Assembly: GCF_000165425.1 (NCBI RefSeq)
Contig: NW_001799289.1
Location: forward strand, 1,342-65,341
Direction: 5' to 3'
Source: Paramecium tetraurelia
Lineage: Eukaryota; Ciliophora; Oligohymenophorea; Peniculida; Parameciidae
DNA: 64,000 nucleotides
The position numbers and the translations under genes are program-made. Position 1 is the stretch's first letter. Each line of letters begins with the position of its first letter. The notes beneath the pieces were generated by a model. That model was not told the DNA's origin and made no database searches. It saw only the letters and a list, made by a program, of their open reading frames with translations. This document shows, piece after piece, positions 63,220 to 64,000 of this stretch.

Positions 63220-64000
63220 TCACTTAACCTTATAAGAGTCCTTGTCTTTTTTCTTCTTTTCTTCATCCTTATCTTCTAAAGGAATGACGCATTTTATTAA
63301 ACGGTTGGATCCATTAGAATTGTCTGTCAAATATAAATTTGTTGGTTTAATGAGAGAAAAACACATTCCAGTAATTTCTGGACTTCCTGGAATTAAAATA
63401 TTCTCCAAAAGTTAACCTTAAGGATTTAACACGGATATCAAACCCATTTCATTTTCGTTACCTACTGAGAATTCGAAACGAGCAACATACAGAAAATCCG
63501 ATTGGGAGATCACAAGTGCAGTAGGTCCAAATCTACCTGAGAATTGATGATAAACACTTAATGATATCAATTATCATACCTAAAAGCATAAATTCCAGCA
63601 TTTGTGAGTACAAACCTAATAATACGATTCTCACAAGTTTCGCTTACAAATAGACTCTTCTCATCATGACTTAAAGCCAATCCACTTGGATGAGCTAGAC
63701 ATCTATATGCTAGAGCAGTTGGCTTAATTTCCTAGCCATCCAGATCAACCATAAATACAGAACCGATTGGATTTTCAACGTTTGTTTCCCCAAAAGGACC
63801 TGAATCTGTAAAAAAGACGGCGTCTAATATTATTATCATGATTTAGATTACTTAAGTTGTTATAAGAGATGACGATTTAATTAGGACCCAAGAAGGGCAT
63901 TCCTTCATACTCAGTAACAAAATCCTTTGCTCCTTCTTAATTCTGATTGTTTGATTATTATTAGAGCTAATTTAATTGTCGATATGTAATAGCCTAATGT
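63220..64000 (-). CDS. strictosidine-synthase/SMP-30-like beta-propeller, partial
   Basis: The N-terminus lies beyond the right edge. The visible 243 residues form beta-propeller blades: YEGMPFLGPNQIVISYN, AVFFTDSGPFGETNVENPIG, VFMVDLDGQEIKPTALAYRC, AHPSGLALSHDEKSLFVSET and YLTDNSNGSNRLIKCVIP. The FTDSG, HPSGLALS and LFVSET strings match the strictosidine-synthase-like/SMP-30/gluconolactonase superfamily, which hydrolyses lactones or esters in many members. Introns of about 28 nt and 23 nt are present. The tail is lysine-rich. The exact subfamily and substrate are not determined. Confidence 0.8.

Overview
The window looks like macronuclear DNA of a Paramecium-type ciliate. Nearly every gene reads through in-frame TAA and TAG, which fall at glutamine positions in recognisable families, and stops only at TGA. 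Introns are tiny GT-AG introns of 19-35 nt, intergenic gaps are often under 100 bp, and the DNA is very AT-rich. No TA-bounded internal eliminated sequences are needed to explain any reading frame, which favours the macronuclear over the germline genome. All gene models were made by hand with TGA as the only stop and short introns chosen to restore family motifs.

Left part (1-26 kb): a secreted protein cut by the window edge, an AT-rich tract, a small FYV7/CCDC59-like protein, a CDK5RAP1/MiaB-type tRNA methylthiotransferase, a long coiled-coil protein, the axonemal WD-repeat protein CFAP52, a one-pass membrane protein, a PAF-acetylhydrolase-like lipase, a coiled-coil protein, a LITAF-domain protein, aspartyl aminopeptidase, a large glycosyltransferase-like membrane protein, a DHHC palmitoyltransferase, a Ser/Thr kinase, a coiled-coil protein, a glucose-6-phosphatase/PAP2-like enzyme, a decaying copine and an unknown protein.

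Middle part (26-45 kb): histone H2A with a C-terminal SQ motif, succinyl-CoA synthetase beta, a casein-kinase-1-like kinase, a CRAL-TRIO protein with a long disordered tail, two related MGC-start (lipid-anchor) mini-proteins in inverted orientation, a multi-pass membrane protein whose end resembles a histidine-kinase ATPase domain, a kinesin-13, a Rab GTPase, a beta-propeller protein, and an atypical kinase with NRD in place of HRD.

Right part (45-64 kb): the second-largest subunit of RNA polymerase III, sharing a 14-bp start-to-start gap with a divergent membrane-protein gene; an SLC44 choline-transporter-like protein; a twin-CX3C small-TIM-like protein; coiled-coil proteins; a GTPase carrying an N-terminal doublecortin/KHA-like domain; a SET-domain protein; a short-chain dehydrogenase; a run of small minus-strand genes, one with a frameshift in a six-C run; and a strictosidine-synthase/SMP-30-like propeller cut by the right edge.

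This is an ordinary housekeeping, signalling and cilia gene neighbourhood, not an operon or mobile island. The most unusual items are the DCX/KHA-GTPase fusion, the decaying copine, the membrane sensor-like protein at 35.1-36.6 kb and the lipid-anchor paralogue pair. I saw no rRNA, tRNA, CRISPR array or transposon.
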